NCBI GenBank assembly: GCA_016800925.1
Contig: JABCPU010000081.1
Coordinates: forward strand, 62,001 to 126,000
Length of the DNA stretch: 64,000 bases
Direction: 5' to 3'
DNA from: Suillus spraguei
Lineage: Eukaryota > Basidiomycota > Agaricomycetes > Boletales > Suillaceae
In this document: one piece after another, positions 1-12,426 of the stretch
Position numbering within the stretch: position 1 is the stretch's first letter
Layout: each line of letters begins with the position of its first letter
The notes under the pieces: generated by a model
What the model saw: only the letters and a program-made list of their open reading frames with translations
Database searches by the model: none
What the model was told of the DNA's origin: nothing
Made by a program: the position numbers and the translations under genes

Positions 1-209
1 TAATCTTCGTTCCATTCTTACGTTCTGGATAACCTTCGGATGTATCATATCCGGTACCTTCGAACGTCCGGATCCGTCACGCAACCCCTTCTGGATCTTC
101 GGATGAATAACTTCTCCCTGAAATAAGGGCATTACTCGAGAAAGGGGCACAGTGCATGAACTGAGGCCAAAGCCCTTCGAATCTCTCTACCTTGAGTACG
201 GTCTTAACA
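1..209 (-). repeat. LTR-A fragment (window edge)
   Basis: Read on the minus strand, this stretch starts with TGTTAAGAC at 209 and matches the first part of the LTR-A copies at 1,277 and 23,607, including the shared block 'gaaaggggcacagtgca'. It is cut by the window edge. At 210 the sequence changes abruptly to Harbinger transposase coding sequence, so this LTR also sits in or against that gene. Confidence 0.8.
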
Positions 210-444
210 CCAGAGTCCTTAACCAACCAGATGAGCCCTCTATGCGAGCCCCACAGATCCAACTACTGGATCACTTCACTAAGCATCGCCCCCACCTATT
301 TCAGAAGAAGCTACGTGTTTCTCCAGAAATATCTGATGATATCCTCAATGAGATCATTGATGATCCCATTTTCCATAATCAATCCAACAATTCCCAACTT
401 CCCATTGCCATCCAACTTGCAATATTTCTTAACCGTGCTGGCCA

Positions 445-914
445 TGTTACAATTATACGTGCCCCTATTCATTTTCTGTCTCCTTACTTTGTATATTACA
501 TAAAGTGACTCTGACTCATATGCTCAATGCATCTGTACTATAGTTGCCTTCCTTCTTTGGATACGCACTTACATTCTCACGTCTCTCTTGGTCCGTGCGC
601 ACATATTGGCCTATTTAAGCACATTGTATTATGCTTGTATACTTCACTTTAATCTTACTGGGTTTTACCTGGAACATCCTTGCTTAGGTCTCCAACCTAA
701 GTCGTCTTGAATCGTCTCTAAGTCTAAGCACTCCTTAGCCTTAGTCTCTATTCTCGTAGAACCTCTTAGACTTGTCTTTGAGGCTGAACCCTTGATAGTA
801 CTCAGAATGCATTCCTTGTACTTTCACCTTGTCCTCTTCTGGACATTGTAGAACTTCCCAGCAGACCGTCTGTGTCTTTTCACTGTCGCTGGTGACGCCA
901 CCCAGTTCGTAACA
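445..914 (+). mobile_element. Solo LTR of Gypsy family B in transposase gene
   Basis: The LTR is 470 bp, starts TGTTACAATTATACGTGCCC, ends TTCGTAACA, and is flanked by a perfect 5-bp target duplication GGCCA (440-444 and 915-919). It contains a TATTTAAG box that may be the LTR promoter. The same LTR recurs at 3,638, 5,162, 11,759 and 18,817. It interrupts the Harbinger transposase after NRAGH; the frame resumes right after the LTR. Confidence 0.93.
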
Positions 915-1276
915 GGCCATTATGGTAATGCAAGCTCAAATGAGGATGTCTGCCAGTGGGCAGGTGTCAGTGTTGGGTCAGTCACAAACTGCACTAATCG
1001 TGTCATGATTGCCCTGCTTGCAAAGCATGACAAATTTATATTCTTCCCCAATCTTGACTCAGATGATGCTGGTCATTCCCGGAAGTATGTCCAGGACCAT
1101 ACTTGCCCAGAGTGGAGGAATGGTATCCTAGCTGCTGATGGATCATTGTTAACCCTTTGTGACAAGCCAGGTCTCTATACTTTTTAAGTAGGAAGTCTCA
1201 GTACTCCCTCAACTGCCAGGTATTTTATTTTACAGCTTTTTCTCTAATTTAAATTCTTTGAGGCAGTTATTATGAT

Positions 1277-2026
1277 TGTTAAGACTGTACTCAAGGGGTG
1301 AAAGATCCGAAGGGCTTTGGACTCAGTTCATGCACTGTGCCCCTTTCTCGAGTAATGCCCCTTATTTCAGGGAGTAGGTATACATCCGAAGATCCGAGAG
1401 GAGTTGCATGACTGATCCAGAAGTCCAAAGGTATCGGATATGATACGTCCGGAGGTTATCTGGAGTGTAGGGATGGAACAAGGATTAAGGCTAGCTTTGG
1501 AACAAGTTTCTAACTAGAAACTAACAGAGGTAGACTATCTGAAGATAGAGTTGGAGATATAGACTAAAGGAATCAATCCCAAGTCTCAGAAGATGACTTA
1601 GAGCGGAAAGTGACTTAAGTCCAGAGGAAGCAGAATGAGCAGAATCTAAGATGATATTCGAACTAAGGTTCTATGGAGATCTACAAGTGGTTTATATACT
1701 GTAAGTATCTAGTACGGATAATCAATGAGTCCGGGACCGAGGGCTATGTACAATGTATGACAGAAGTCTATTAGTTAATGCACAGCAGATCAGTAAGCAT
1801 GAATCACAAATGAAACACAGGTAATGGATCAGTGACACAGGACAGAAATATACACAGCCAGGATACCAGAAACAGGAGGAATGATGAAAGGAGATAGACG
1901 CAGATATCCACAAGGGAGTTAGAGTGCGAGAAGTGGGCACATTCAGATAGGCGATCCGGACAGGATCTGTGGACCGGATGGAAATAGAATTGATCGGATC
2001 TGGGATCAGAAGTATGGTATATGACA
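1277..2026 (+). mobile_element. Solo LTR of family A in transposase gene
   Basis: A 750-bp LTR with TG...CA ends (TGTTAAGACTG...ATGACA), flanked by the perfect duplication ATGAT at 1,272-1,276 and 2,027-2,031. Transposase coding resumes at the duplication (MIHNLAIADYA). No internal retrotransposon sequence is present, so it is a solo LTR. The copy at 23,607-24,127 matches its first 520 bp. Confidence 0.93.
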
Positions 2027-2847
2027 ATGATCCACAATCTTGCTATAGCAGATTATGCTATTGGTCACACTGGCAGTGCACATGATGCATATGCATTTCG
2101 ATCTACTCATATTTACCATCATCATGCAACACTTCTTGGAGATGACCATTGGATCTGGGCAGATAGTGCCTACCTATTAGAACCATGGTGCATCCCCCCT
2201 TTCAAGAAGCCTGTTAATGGGACCTTAACCAGTGACCAGAAGACATTTAACACTGCCCTTTCCAGGGTATGTGTGTTATTTTATTTTTTCTTGTGTCCAT
2301 TTAATTTTGGTAATTTAGGTTTGTGTCCGGGTGGAGCATGCATTTGCTGCTCTTAAAAATTGCTTTCAGTCTCTTCAGGAGCTTTGACACCCATTGAAAA
2401 ATGACCAAGATCTTGCATATATTTTTTTACTGGGTCCAGTGCTGCCTCATCCTTCACAACATGGTGATTCACTTTGAAGAGCACCATGGGATTAAAAGCA
2501 CAACTGAAGATTCAGCCCTTCAAGCCTATTTGCCTGTAGTAGAAGTAGATCATGATGTGGATGAGGTGGGTCCTGGAGATACTTCATATCAAGGCACTCC
2601 TGGCCACCAAGCTCATGCAAAGTTGATGGAGTATTTATTGAACTGACAAGACAAATGTATTGGGAATGTACAGAAAACATAGGTCCCACTAAGCATGTAA
2701 CAACATATATGGCATGTAAATATATGTATGATGAGTCAGAGAACATATGAGATGTGAGACGCGAGATGCAAGACATGAGACACGAGAGAATGACAAACCA
2801 CTAGTACAACATCAGGGGAGTATGTGTCCAACTACAACAGAAGTACA

Positions 2848-3637
2848 TCAATCAATGGAAAGCCCACCCTGATCAGCAGCGCCCCCCTTCAACTTGAGAA
2901 GTTCAATTTCGAGCTTCAGCACAGCCTTTTGCTCAGCATGAACCCTGGCCTGAGCTTTGAGAACTTGAAGCTCAAGAGTCTTGGACTCCTGAGTGTGCTG
3001 ATGTAAAGTGGCGGCCTCTGTGCATTCAATCTCAGCTCTCTCCCATTGAAATTCAAGGTCACGTTCCTGATGGACAGCGTTGACCTTTGTGATCTTGTAC
3101 TCTGATGCCGCCGCCTTCACAGTATAGATATAGGACATGTTATTTGTAAGCATCTCATCTTGCCCATGAACACTGTTAACCTCTGATTCGACGTTCTTCC
3201 CAAGGTGAGATTTTTTTGGACCGCTATCTTTAAGTGTGGTGCTCGGTTTGCATGAGGAAATCTGCGATGACAAATGTCCTGATGACGTAGAGGCTGTGTG
3301 TGCTGATGTTTTCATAGATGACACAATAGATGATGGGGGATTGGGCGAGTGGAAGGATCCATGGCTCATCACACAGTTAGCGTGATTTTTGAATGTCCCA
3401 TGAGACAAGTGATTGCGAGTATGTGTATGTGGTGGTGAGGGGGAGGAGAGTGGACATTTGTGAGAGAGAGACCAATCCTGACCCTCCTGCAGGCCGTCTG
3501 CATCCTGCTGCTCAAACTCACCATAATCCATATCTTCGTTCATAGTGAAGTCGTCGTTAACGACAGCGCCGACAACAGGGTCATCATCGACAATGAGGTC
3601 AACAATGGGGTTGACAATGGGGTCAACAACAGGTCAA
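2848..3637 (-). pseudogene. Probable second protein of the Harbinger element
   Basis: A minus-strand frame is open from the LTR junction at 3,637 down to 2,848. Translation from 3,543 gives 231 aa. Upstream codons remain open (VDPIVNPIVDLIVDD), so the true N-terminus was cut off by the LTR at 3,638. The protein has an acidic N-terminal part, a Ser/Pro/His-rich middle, and a C-terminal heptad-like coiled coil (about residues 155-220, e.g. LELQVLKAQARVHAEQKAV). PIF/Harbinger elements commonly carry a second, Myb/SANT-like DNA-binding gene transcribed against the transposase; position and layout fit that, but no Myb domain remains to prove it. Confidence 0.5.
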
Positions 3638-4111
3638 TGTTACGAACTGGGATGGTGTCACCAGCAACAGTGAAAAGACACAGACAGTCTGCTGGGAAGT
3701 TCTACAATGTCCAGAAGAGGACAAGGTGAAAGTACAAGGAATGCATTCTGAGTACTATCAAGGGTTCAGCCTCAAAGACAAGTCTAAGAGGTTCTACGAG
3801 AATAGAGACTAAGGCTAAGGAGTGCTTAGACTTAGAGACGATTCAAGACGACTTAGGTTGGAGACCTAAGCAAAGGATGTTCCAGGTAAAACCCAGTAAG
3901 ATTAAAGTGAAGTATACAAGCATAATACAATGTGCTTAAATAGGCCAATATGTGCGCACGGACCAAGAGAGACGTGAGAATGTAAGTGCGTATCCAAAGA
4001 AGGAAGGCAACTATAGTACAGATGCATTGAGCATATGAGTCAGAGTCACATTACGTAATATACAAAGTAAAGGAGATGAGAAAATGAATAGGGGCACGTA
4101 CAACTGTAACA
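3638..4111 (-). repeat. 3' LTR of Gypsy element 1 (minus strand)
   Basis: LTR-B in minus orientation (TGTTACAGTT at 4,111 down to TTCGTAACA at 3,638). The adjacent 4,112-4,122 reads TAAAAGGGGGTAA on the minus strand, a polypurine tract, which marks this as the 3' LTR of an element extending to higher coordinates. Insertion cut the Harbinger second ORF. Confidence 0.88.
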
Positions 4112-4133
4112 TTACCCCCTTTTACATGGAAAG

Positions 4134-5161
4134 TCACCGACTTTCATATATCGCAATTGGCATCATAGATGGGATCATAGTTGTCATAGTTAGCGATGTC
4201 TTCATCAGCAGTACTTCCCCCAGCATATAAGCTGCTTCTTCTTCTGCTATGGTCCTCGCTCGTCGACCTGCCTTTCTTTGTCGACGATTAATAAGATACT
4301 GCTCCCACCTATGAAGTGCATCATAAAATCCATCGTCTCTCCAAGTAAGCATAAACGGGGGATCTCCAAGACGCTGAGGGCAGTAGATAGATAGATGGGT
4401 AGGGGCGTGTCGCAGACAGATTTGGCACTGGTATTCGGGGCAATTCTTTTGCCGATGTCCTAAGATGCCACAGAATTGACATTTCATATTTCATCAGTGT
4501 TGGAGGTAGACATGCATAATGGCGATGGCAAAATAATGGGTTTGGGACTAGTGGATCTGGCATGCTTCTTTCCCTTCCGTTGCACCATATGACTTAAGCA
4601 AAGGCATTGTCATGTCTGAGCTGCACCTGCTGTTCAGGGTAAGAGTGTATGCCGATGTTGGGAGATCAGGAGTAGTTGCTCGTTCAGCAACCTTGAGAAG
4701 TTCGTCAGAGGAGGAAGGGGACGTTATGCTGAAGTCCTTTACTAGGACTGGTAAGACAGGGTCCATTGGACCAAACGATGCTGGGATGGACATTGGAGGA
4801 TGAATATGGAGGTCGCGAAGTTGAGGACCAAGTGCCACCAACTCAGTGACAGGGACTCCTAATATTTTCGCAGCTTCACACTGCTCGTTCGTGCAAGGTT
4901 CGTTATAACCATGTGGGGTGATCATGGGAGACTATAATAGGGGGCGATGAGGTTGGTTGTTCAATAGGAGATGAAGTTCATGGGGAAGTGAGGTCCACTT
5001 GTGTTTGCTGTAAATCAGTGATAGCTTCTTCGACTAAATTTGTGGCTGCTCTTGTTTCAACGACTGATTGCTGGATAGTTTCGACGACTGCATTGGTGAG
5101 CTGCCCAATCTCCTGAACAGCAGTGTATAAGCCAGCAAAGGCATCAATATTAGAATAAACA
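4134..5161 (-). pseudogene. 3' ORF (tandem zinc knuckle) of Gypsy element 1, truncated
   Basis: This is the end of an extra ORF between pol and the 3' LTR. Frames at 5,161-5,034, 4,925-4,548 and 4,487-4,134 are homologous to the ORF at 5,650-7,109. The C-terminus shows a CCHC knuckle CQFCGILGHRQKNC followed at once by a second cysteine cluster CQICLRHAPTHLSIYC. Frameshifts separate the pieces. At 5,161 it is cut by the LTR of element 2, and the rest of element 1 is not in the window. Confidence 0.75.
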
Positions 5162-5649
5162 TGTTTACGAACTGAGGTGGCGCCACCAGTGACAGTGAAA
5201 AGACACAGTCGGTCTGCTGGGAGTTCTTACAATGTCCAGAAGAGGACAAGTGAAAGGACGAGGAACGCGTTCCAAGTAGATCAAGGGTTCGGCCTTAAAG
5301 ACTAGTTCAGAGGTTCTGCGAGAATAGAGCTAAGGCTAAGGAGTGCTTAGACTTAGAGACGATTCAAGATGACTTAGGTTGGAGACCTAAGCGAAGGAGA
5401 TTCCAGGTAAAACCCAGTAAGATTAAAGTAGGGAATCTGCTACAGTACACTGTGCTTAAATAGGTAGATATATGCGCACAGACCAGGTAACGTGAGAGTA
5501 TGGCTGCGTATCCTAATAAGGAAGGCATATGTTGTACAGATGCATTGAGCATATGAAGCAAGTCATGTGACGTGATATACAAGTAGAAGATAAAGGGAAA
5601 ATGAATAGGGGCACGTACAACTGTAACATTACCCCCTTTTATATGAAAG

Positions 5650-7109
5650 TCACCGACTTTCAAACATCTCTTTGTCGTCGTAGACGGGATCGTAGTCGTC
5701 ATAGTTAGCGACGTCTTCATCAGCGGCACTTCCTCCTAACATATAAGCCGCTTCCTCCTCTGCTACAGTCCTTGCCCGTCGACCTTCCTTTCGTTGTCGA
5801 CGGTTAATAAGATACTGTTCCCACCTACGCAGTGCATCATAAAATCCATCGTCCTTCCAAGTAAGCATAAATGGGGGTTCTCCACGACGCTGAGGGCATA
5901 AATGGACAGATGGGTGGGAGCATGTCGTAAACAGATTTGACACTGATAGTCGGGGCAATTCTTTTGCCGATGTCCAACAATGCCACAGACTCGGCATTTC
6001 ATGTTTTCATCAGTGCTAGAGGTAGACGTGCGTAGTGGTGATGGTGAAATAACAGGTGTGGGGCTGGTGGATCAAGCACGCTTCTTCCCTTTCTGTCCGT
6101 CATGCGTTTTAAGGCGAAGGCATTGTCACGCCTAAGCTGCGCTTGTTGTTTGCTGGTGCATGTACGCGGAGGCGGGGAGGTCCGGAGTAGTCCCTCGTTC
6201 AGCAACCGCAAGAAGTTCGTTAGAGGACGAAGGAGAAGTGATGCCGAAGTCTTTGACTAGGACTGGTGAGACAGGATCCATTGGACCAAATGATGACGGA
6301 ATAGACATGGGAGGATGGATGTGAAGATCGCGAAGTCGAGGACCGAGTGCTATTAATTCAGCAACAGGAACCCCTAATTCTTTGCAGCCTCACACTGTCT
6401 TCGTACAAGGCTCATACAGCCATGCGGGATGGTCATGAAGAAACTACGGCGGGAGGTGGTGAGGTCGGTTGTTCGAAGGGAGATGGGGTTCGGGGGAAGT
6501 GAGGTGGCTTGCGTTTGTTGCAGATCAGTGATGGCTTCTTCTACTAAGTTTCTGGCTGCTCTGGTTTCAGCACTGATTGCTGGATGGTTTCGACGACCGC
6601 ATTGGTGAGCTGTCCGATCTCTTGAACGCAGTGCATAAGCCAGCAAGGGCGTCAAACTAGAATACTGACGTGAAGAAGAGGGTGCTGGAATAGGAAGTGG
6701 TGTATCTTCCTGCGGAGAGGGAGGTCGAGCAACGCCTGCTCGGCGTTCGGCCACGATGTGAATAGCTTCTTCAACATCGCTTTTAAAAGAATGGGAAGCA
6801 GCAGCATAGCGTAAGCACGAATATGTTTTTGAAGATGTAGGAACGTTGACGATAGGTGTGTCTGTGGTTCATTGCAGTGGTTTCGATGAGGGCAGCGGTA
6901 CGGATAATGTTGACGAGGAGGAGAGCCGGAAGGCACCCTTTCTGTGAGGATTCTTTCAATTTCAAGGGCGTGTCCTTCACATAGAAGGGCGGCTTCGACG
7001 TAGGAGGTGTTATCGATTTCAGTGGTAAGGGTTCCGTAGTGTTCAGCATCGGAGTCGGAATCATTGTTGGCAAGGTGACGGGGGTGATGTAAGCAGTGGG
7101 GAAAGACAT
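5650..7109 (-). pseudogene. 3' zinc-knuckle ORF of Gypsy element 2
   Basis: An extra ORF downstream of the chromodomain, in the place where env lies in errantiviruses, but with no membrane protein features. Pieces: MSFPTAYITP at 7,109; a helical middle with ETRAARNLVEEAI near 6,560; and a C-terminus with CRVCGIVGHRQKNC plus CQICLRHAPTHL (6,002-5,900), a Gly-Arg basic stretch, then an acidic tail DEDVANYDDYDPVYDD. Knuckles of this type bind nucleic acid in gag proteins. The same ORF occurs in elements 1 and 3, so it is a family feature. Function unknown. Confidence 0.72.
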
Positions 7110-7159
7110 TTGAAGCGTTGTTAGTTGATCAAGTGCTATGCGAGTTGATTGACTGAAGG

Positions 7160-10100
7160 ATAATCAGAGGGCGTGTTGCTTCTTATAAGCATTCAAGATT
7201 CGAGCGGAGTTCTTCAGTTCTTTCTGGGAGCCATTCGTTATCTCCGATGAATATCCTTTCCAAGAAACGAGATAGCGTCGGCGAGTGCCGGTTCCTTGTG
7301 AGAAAGAATCGCTTCTATTTCATATTCTTCTTCTTCTTCGATGATGTCAGGTGGTGGTTCAGGGAAGTTCGGGCCATGTACGTCTGTTTCGCTATAGGAC
7401 GATAAGACAGAAGCGTGGAACGTGGGATGAATTTTCCACTGTGGAGGGAGTTTGAGTGTGAACGTGATGGGTGATAAGACATCGATGATCGGGAAAGGTC
7501 CATATCGCTTTGGCGCAAGTTTCCTTGATGGGAGTTTGAGTCTAAGATTGGCAGCAGATAACCAAACCTTATCTCCGATCTTCCATGGAATGTACTTATC
7601 TCCTCGGGATCGTTCGGCCATTGTTTGCATTGCAATGTTATGGCAGGCGATTGCTTCTTCTCTTATCTTCTGCAGGATCGTACTCGATCTTCTGCTGCGG
7701 GACGGATGAATCAGGGATAAGGTGAGGGATAGCACGTGGTTCTATCCCATCATCAAATAGAAGGGTGATGCATTCCTTGCATCATGTTTTCGGTGGTTGT
7801 GGACAATTCGGCGATTGGTAGGTGTTCTACCCAATCTTCAGGGTTGTTGCGGCAATAGATGCGAAGGTATGTTTCAGTTCTTGATTAAGCCTTTCCGTTT
7901 GACCATCAGTCTGAGGGTGTAAGCTGTAGATGGAGCAATGACGTAGTCGAGAAGTCGGGCAAGCTCCTTAGAGAAGCGGATAGGAACTGCGGGCCTCGAT
8001 CTGAGATAACTTTGTCATGGAGTCCAAATCGACGGTAAACATGTTTCAAGAATAGTTTAGCAATGCCTTCGGAAGTGACGGTTTTCAAACAAGGGATAAT
8101 AATTACCCCCTTCGTAAGGCCATGGTCTACCACGACCATGATACTGTCAAAGCCTCCAGAGACAGGGAGGTCAGTGATAAGATCACAGAGACCTGAGAGA
8201 AGGGACGGGTCGCAGAGGAGGGAATCGGGTAAGCGGGGGTCGAACGGGATGTGTATCTGCCTTCATTTGCTGACAAAGGGCGCAACCCTCAACGTATTTC
8301 CGAATATAGGAGCCCATAGCAGGCCACCAGGCTTCCGTTTGACGAGTTCTTCAGTTTTGAATCTTCCGGGTGTCCCGCGGTAGGATGATCATGATACCTT
8401 TTCAGATATGGGACGATGTGCCGGTGGAATGTAGGCACGATTCTTAAAATAGAGGACGTTCTCCTCAATCTTCCAGTCAGAGAGTGCCGATTCATGGGGG
8501 AAGGCACACGCCATCAAGGGCATCAGAGCCGTTTTGAAGACAGGGTCTCGAGGGGGTCAGAGGATGACAAACATCCTTCAGGTCGGTATCAATAAGACGA
8601 ACGAATAGAGCATCAGGGAGGAGGTCTGGTCCTCGTTATCGTCTTTGCCGGAGTCATAGTCGGCCGGCGAGATAGTGCATCAGGTACTGCTAATTTAGTA
8701 CCTGCAACGTGATGCAGTTCAATGTCATAAATAGACAAAATCAATTGCCAACGTGCTTGGCGACGGGTAAGCTTCTGTGCACTTCTAAAGTACAGAAGAT
8801 TCTTGTGGTCGGTGAATACCAGGACGGGTGTGGGTTTCCTTCAAGATAATGACGCCATTCGTTCAATGCCCGGATCACGGCAAGGAGTTCCCGATCAAAG
8901 ATCTGGTAATTGCGTTCTGCGGGGTTCAAAGACTGTGAGAGATATGCACATGGGTGATAAACACCATTCTCATCAGTCTGCAAGAGAACTCCGCCAGTTG
9001 CTACGAGCGAAGCGTCGGTAGCAATAGCAAATTGTCGGGAAGGATCAGGGTTACGGAGTACTGGTTGGGATGTAAAGCGTCGTTTCAGTTCTTCGAAGGT
9101 GTCCATGCATTCGGTTGACCAATCAAAGGCCTTATCTTTCTTTGTTAAATCGATAAGAGGTCGGGCGATGTCAGAATAGTGGGAAATGAACGTGCGGTAG
9201 AAGTTGCAAAAGCCGAGGAATGACCGAACATCTTTTACAGATTTGGGACTGGCCATTCGGAGATTCCCTTGGTCTTGGCGGTATCCATAGCAACTTGTCC
9301 GGGGCGAATTATCATTCCGAGGTATTCCACTTCTTCTGCATCGAAGGTGCATTTCTCCGGTTTCAAGAACAGATGTTCTTTTCGTATCTTCATCAAAACC
9401 CGTCTTGTCCGTTCACGTGTTCTGCCATAGTTGTAGAGAAAATCAGGATATCGTCCATGTAGATAACCATCCATCCTTCGTTGATTTCCTGTTGGAAGGT
9501 GCGATTCATGTATGCTTGGAAAGTTGCTGGGGAATTACAAGGCCAAAGAACATGACGTTCGGTTCAAAAAGCCGAATTCCGTAGTAAAAGCAGCTTTCCA
9601 GCGATCATCGGGATGGATGCGAATATTGTTATAACCGGACCGGATATCCATTTTCGTAAAGAACTGTGCGTTGTGAAGACGTGCGACAGGGAGATAGGGA
9701 GTGGGAGCGGATAGGCGTTCTTGACTGTCCAATCATTGATGTAGCGATAATCTTGACAGGGACGCAATTCTCCACTCTTCTTTCCCACAAAGAAGAAGCC
9801 ACTGGCTTGGGGTGACTTCGATTCTGAGATAAACCTTTCGCAATGTTTTCATCGATAAACGTTTTGACGGCAGCGCGTTCTTTTTCCGATAGCGGGTAGA
9901 CCTTAGACGTGCGAGGGATAAACCGGGTTTAGTATCAATCCGATGATCAATACCAGGGCGTTCGGGGGTAGTTTGTTCAGTCCGTCTTTAGCAAAGACGT
10001 CTGCAAAGTCATGCAAATAGTCCGGGACCAATTCTTCGAAGGATTTCTTTTTCTTTTCCTTCTCATCCGTGGCGAATTCCTGAGCTTTGTTACTGTATTT

Positions 10101-11180
10101 CGGAGGAGGAAGGAATTGTGGAATAGTTGGAGAGTTGTTCGAGTCGGAAGTTCCATCAGTGTAGGGGGTGTCCATGGAACTTCTTCTATGATTCTCATGC
10201 TAACTCCATCGTATCGTATTCCACAAGAAATTCTCCATCTCCTAGTTCATAGAGGAAATTTCACGTACTTCTGGCGCATGCCAGACATCTTGCATGTGTT
10301 GAATTGGTCATCATCCTCTGTTGGGATCAACGAGGGCACGGTTCTTCTTCATCGGGGATTTCTTCAATTGAAGCTGAGAGTTGAAGAGTTTTCGGGGGAC
10401 ATAGAACTTGGATAGTTTCGGTACATTTGTATCCGTCCGGGATCTCTTCTTCTGCTTTTCTTTTTCCATACTTCTGTTCTTCTATTGGCCGTTGCTCAAT
10501 AGGTTCTTGTCCGACCGATGCTCGGGTTCAGATTCATTCTTGCGCTTTTCTGCGCGGGAATTGGTGATACTGCTCGCGGCAGTTGTACACGGGAGTGGGT
10601 CTGTAGTACTGGCATTTGTACTTCGGTTCGGGATCTTAGGAATAAGAGGGTGACGAGGGATTTCGGAAGTCGGGAATGTTGCCATCTTGGATGGATTGAA
10701 GAGTGGGGCAATCCATTCTTCTTCCGATCGTATCCATATCAATTTCAATTTCATCGATTTTCTTGTTCAGGAAGGACAAGTGTTTCAGCAGCCCAATCTA
10801 TACTTGGGTTCATTGCCGTAACCATGGAATTCCCAGAAGGATTTGATCTCTTCTTCCTAGTTTGGTGATATTGAATTTTCCATACATGGTTCGTTCATCA
10901 ATTTTGACCACTAGGAGCAGTAGTGCGTGATTGGTCCTCCTTTGATAAGAGTTCCATCGCTGTAGTAACTCGAAATGGTTTTTGAGTTTTCTGTGTGATT
11001 TGATGGAGTTTCACAAACTCTTCAGAGATGAAGTTCCGGCTGCGCCTGAATCATACAGCGGTGGTGTCGACGGATTTTAAGCGAGTACGCGAGTGAGGGT
11101 GATAGGGACACGAAGTTCTTTTCTTTCACCTACAGCGCGTACAAGTCTTAGTAATACATTGGGAGAAACATACGTCGAGT
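7160..11180 (-). pseudogene. pol of Gypsy element 2 (PR-RT-RNaseH-INT-chromodomain)
   Basis: A decayed polyprotein. From high to low coordinates: protease remnant near 11,050 (DSGAAG with an indel); RT around 9,790-9,100 ([26 protein letters not shown]; the YMDD region near 9,460 is frameshifted); connection and RNase H at 9,352-8,640 ([27 protein letters not shown]); integrase core at 8,500-7,900 ([25 protein letters not shown]); GPY/F-like segment and chromodomain start (RYGPFPIIDVLSP, EEYEIEAILSHK) at 7,735-7,240. The chromodomain groups it with chromoviruses. Numerous frameshifts make it nonfunctional. Confidence 0.88.
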
Positions 11181-11209
11181 CTTTGTTTCTCCAAGTCAAA
11201 AATCCCACA

Positions 11210-11758
11210 ATCCGCCTTACAGTTTCTTCATCTCTTCTTCTTTGACTTCGTTTGTCGGAGTGGGGTCTTCTTCTTTCTGTCAGGACAATTATGAATGCGG
11301 TGTCCTGTCTTCTTGCATCCGAAGCATTGTCCCTTCTTCATGCATTCGGATCTCTCCATGTCGGAGATTCGATCTACGACCATTGCATTGGATCATGATT
11401 AGGATGTATCGTGCATTTCCGTAGTTCTTTTCTTCTGTTGTGGAGCATGACGTGTCCTCATGGCTTGAAGACGATGATGGGATTGTCAATGGAACGCATT
11501 GCAGACAACTCTCGGAATACTTCTGAAACATCTCCTGGTGCGAAAAGCTTTGTAAGGATACCCAATTCAGGCCATCTTGGAAGAATTGGATCTTGTTGCT
11601 TATCAGTGATATGAGCCTTGGCTGCAAGTGCCTCAAATCGCGATGTAGGTGTGAGATCTCGTTCCTTGTTAGGTCCTAGTTAGTGCGTCTTTGTTATGGT
11701 CAAGTTCTTTAACTTTTCATAAATACATTGTCCTAAACTTTTGTCCAGTTGTTGATTC
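11210..11758 (-). pseudogene. gag fragment of Gypsy element 2
   Basis: Minus-strand remnant homologous to the gag of element 3: KIQFFQDGLNW near 11,600, then NYGNARYI and the basic zinc-knuckle stretch near 11,340. Its N-terminal half is missing because it stops at 11,758 against the 5' LTR of element 3. Confidence 0.75.
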
Positions 11759-12233
11759 TGTTATTGTTTTTTCAATGTACGTGCCCTATTCATTTTCTAC
11801 TCATTTACCTGTATATTACGTAACATGACTCTGACTCATATGCTCAACGCATCTGTACTATAGTTGCCTTCCTTCTTTGGATACGCACTTACATTCTCAC
11901 GTCTTCTTGGTCTGTGCGCACATATTGGCCTATTTAAGCACAGTGTACTTGTAGTAGATTCCCTACTTTAATCTTACTGGGTTTTACCTGGAATCTCCTT
12001 CGCTTAGGTCTCCAACCTAAGTCGTCTTGAATCGTCTCTAAGTCTAAGCACTCCTTAGCCTTAGTCTCTATTCTCGCGGATACCTCTTGACTTGTCTTGA
12101 GGCTGAACCCTTGATCGTACTCGGAACGCGTTCCTTGTACTTTCACCTTGTCCTCTTCTGGACATTGTAAGAACTCCCAGCAGACCGCTGTGTCTTTTCA
12201 CTGTCGCTGGTGACGCCACCCCAGTTCGTAACA
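11759..12233 (+). repeat. 5' LTR of Gypsy element 3
   Basis: 475 bp. The start is divergent (TGTTATTGTTTTTTCAATG) and the end is GTTCGTAACA. Body identical in layout to the other LTR-B copies, including the TATTTAAG box near 11,930. The following bases AAAGATTAAAG are where a primer-binding site would lie; I do not recognise the tRNA. Confidence 0.88.
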
Positions 12234-12426
12234 AAAGATTAAAGTCCTTTTGATCGTCGACTATCAGTCTTCGACCCTGAACCCTGATCGCTAAATCAGC
12301 AGACTAGCGTACGCGTACGCTGAGCAGATTGTCAAGAGAAGCCCTCTGACAGAAGAAAGCCCTAACGGACAGCAAGACAGCGCGTGTAGGCACCGAGAAA
12401 GTATAACTCACAGAAGAATCATCAAC

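Larger units (their letters stand above)
210..2646 (+). pseudogene. PIF/Harbinger DDE transposase, split by two LTRs
   Basis: This is a DDE_Tnp_4-type transposase of a PIF/Harbinger DNA transposon, a nuclear enzyme that excises and inserts its element. The reading runs in pieces. Piece 210-444 reads RVSPEISDDI then QLAIFLNRAGH. Piece 920-1,190 reads NCTNRVMIALLAKHD and ADGSLLTLCDKPGLY. Piece 2,027-2,268 reads ADYAIGHTGSAHDAYAF and IWADSAYLLEPWCI. A short intron follows, and 2,320-2,646 reads VRVEHAFAALKNC and CCLILHNMVIHFEEHHG. ADGS and GHTGSAHD are hallmark motifs of this family. Two solo LTRs (445-914 and 1,277-2,026) are inserted in the gene, so it cannot make a full protein. The N-terminus lies left of the window or under LTR-A. 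The family call is firm; exon edges are approximate. Confidence 0.88.
5162..11758 (-). mobile_element. Ty3/Gypsy element 2, minus strand, 5' truncated
   Basis: A minus-strand LTR retrotransposon. Its 3' LTR is 5,162-5,628, with the polypurine tract beside it. The internal region then holds, in minus order, a partial gag, protease, RT, RNase H, integrase, chromodomain and an extra zinc-knuckle ORF. It ends at 11,758 inside gag, where the 5' LTR of plus-strand element 3 begins; its own 5' LTR is absent. It inserted into element 1. Many indels break every frame, so it is dead but could be transcribed. Confidence 0.9.
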
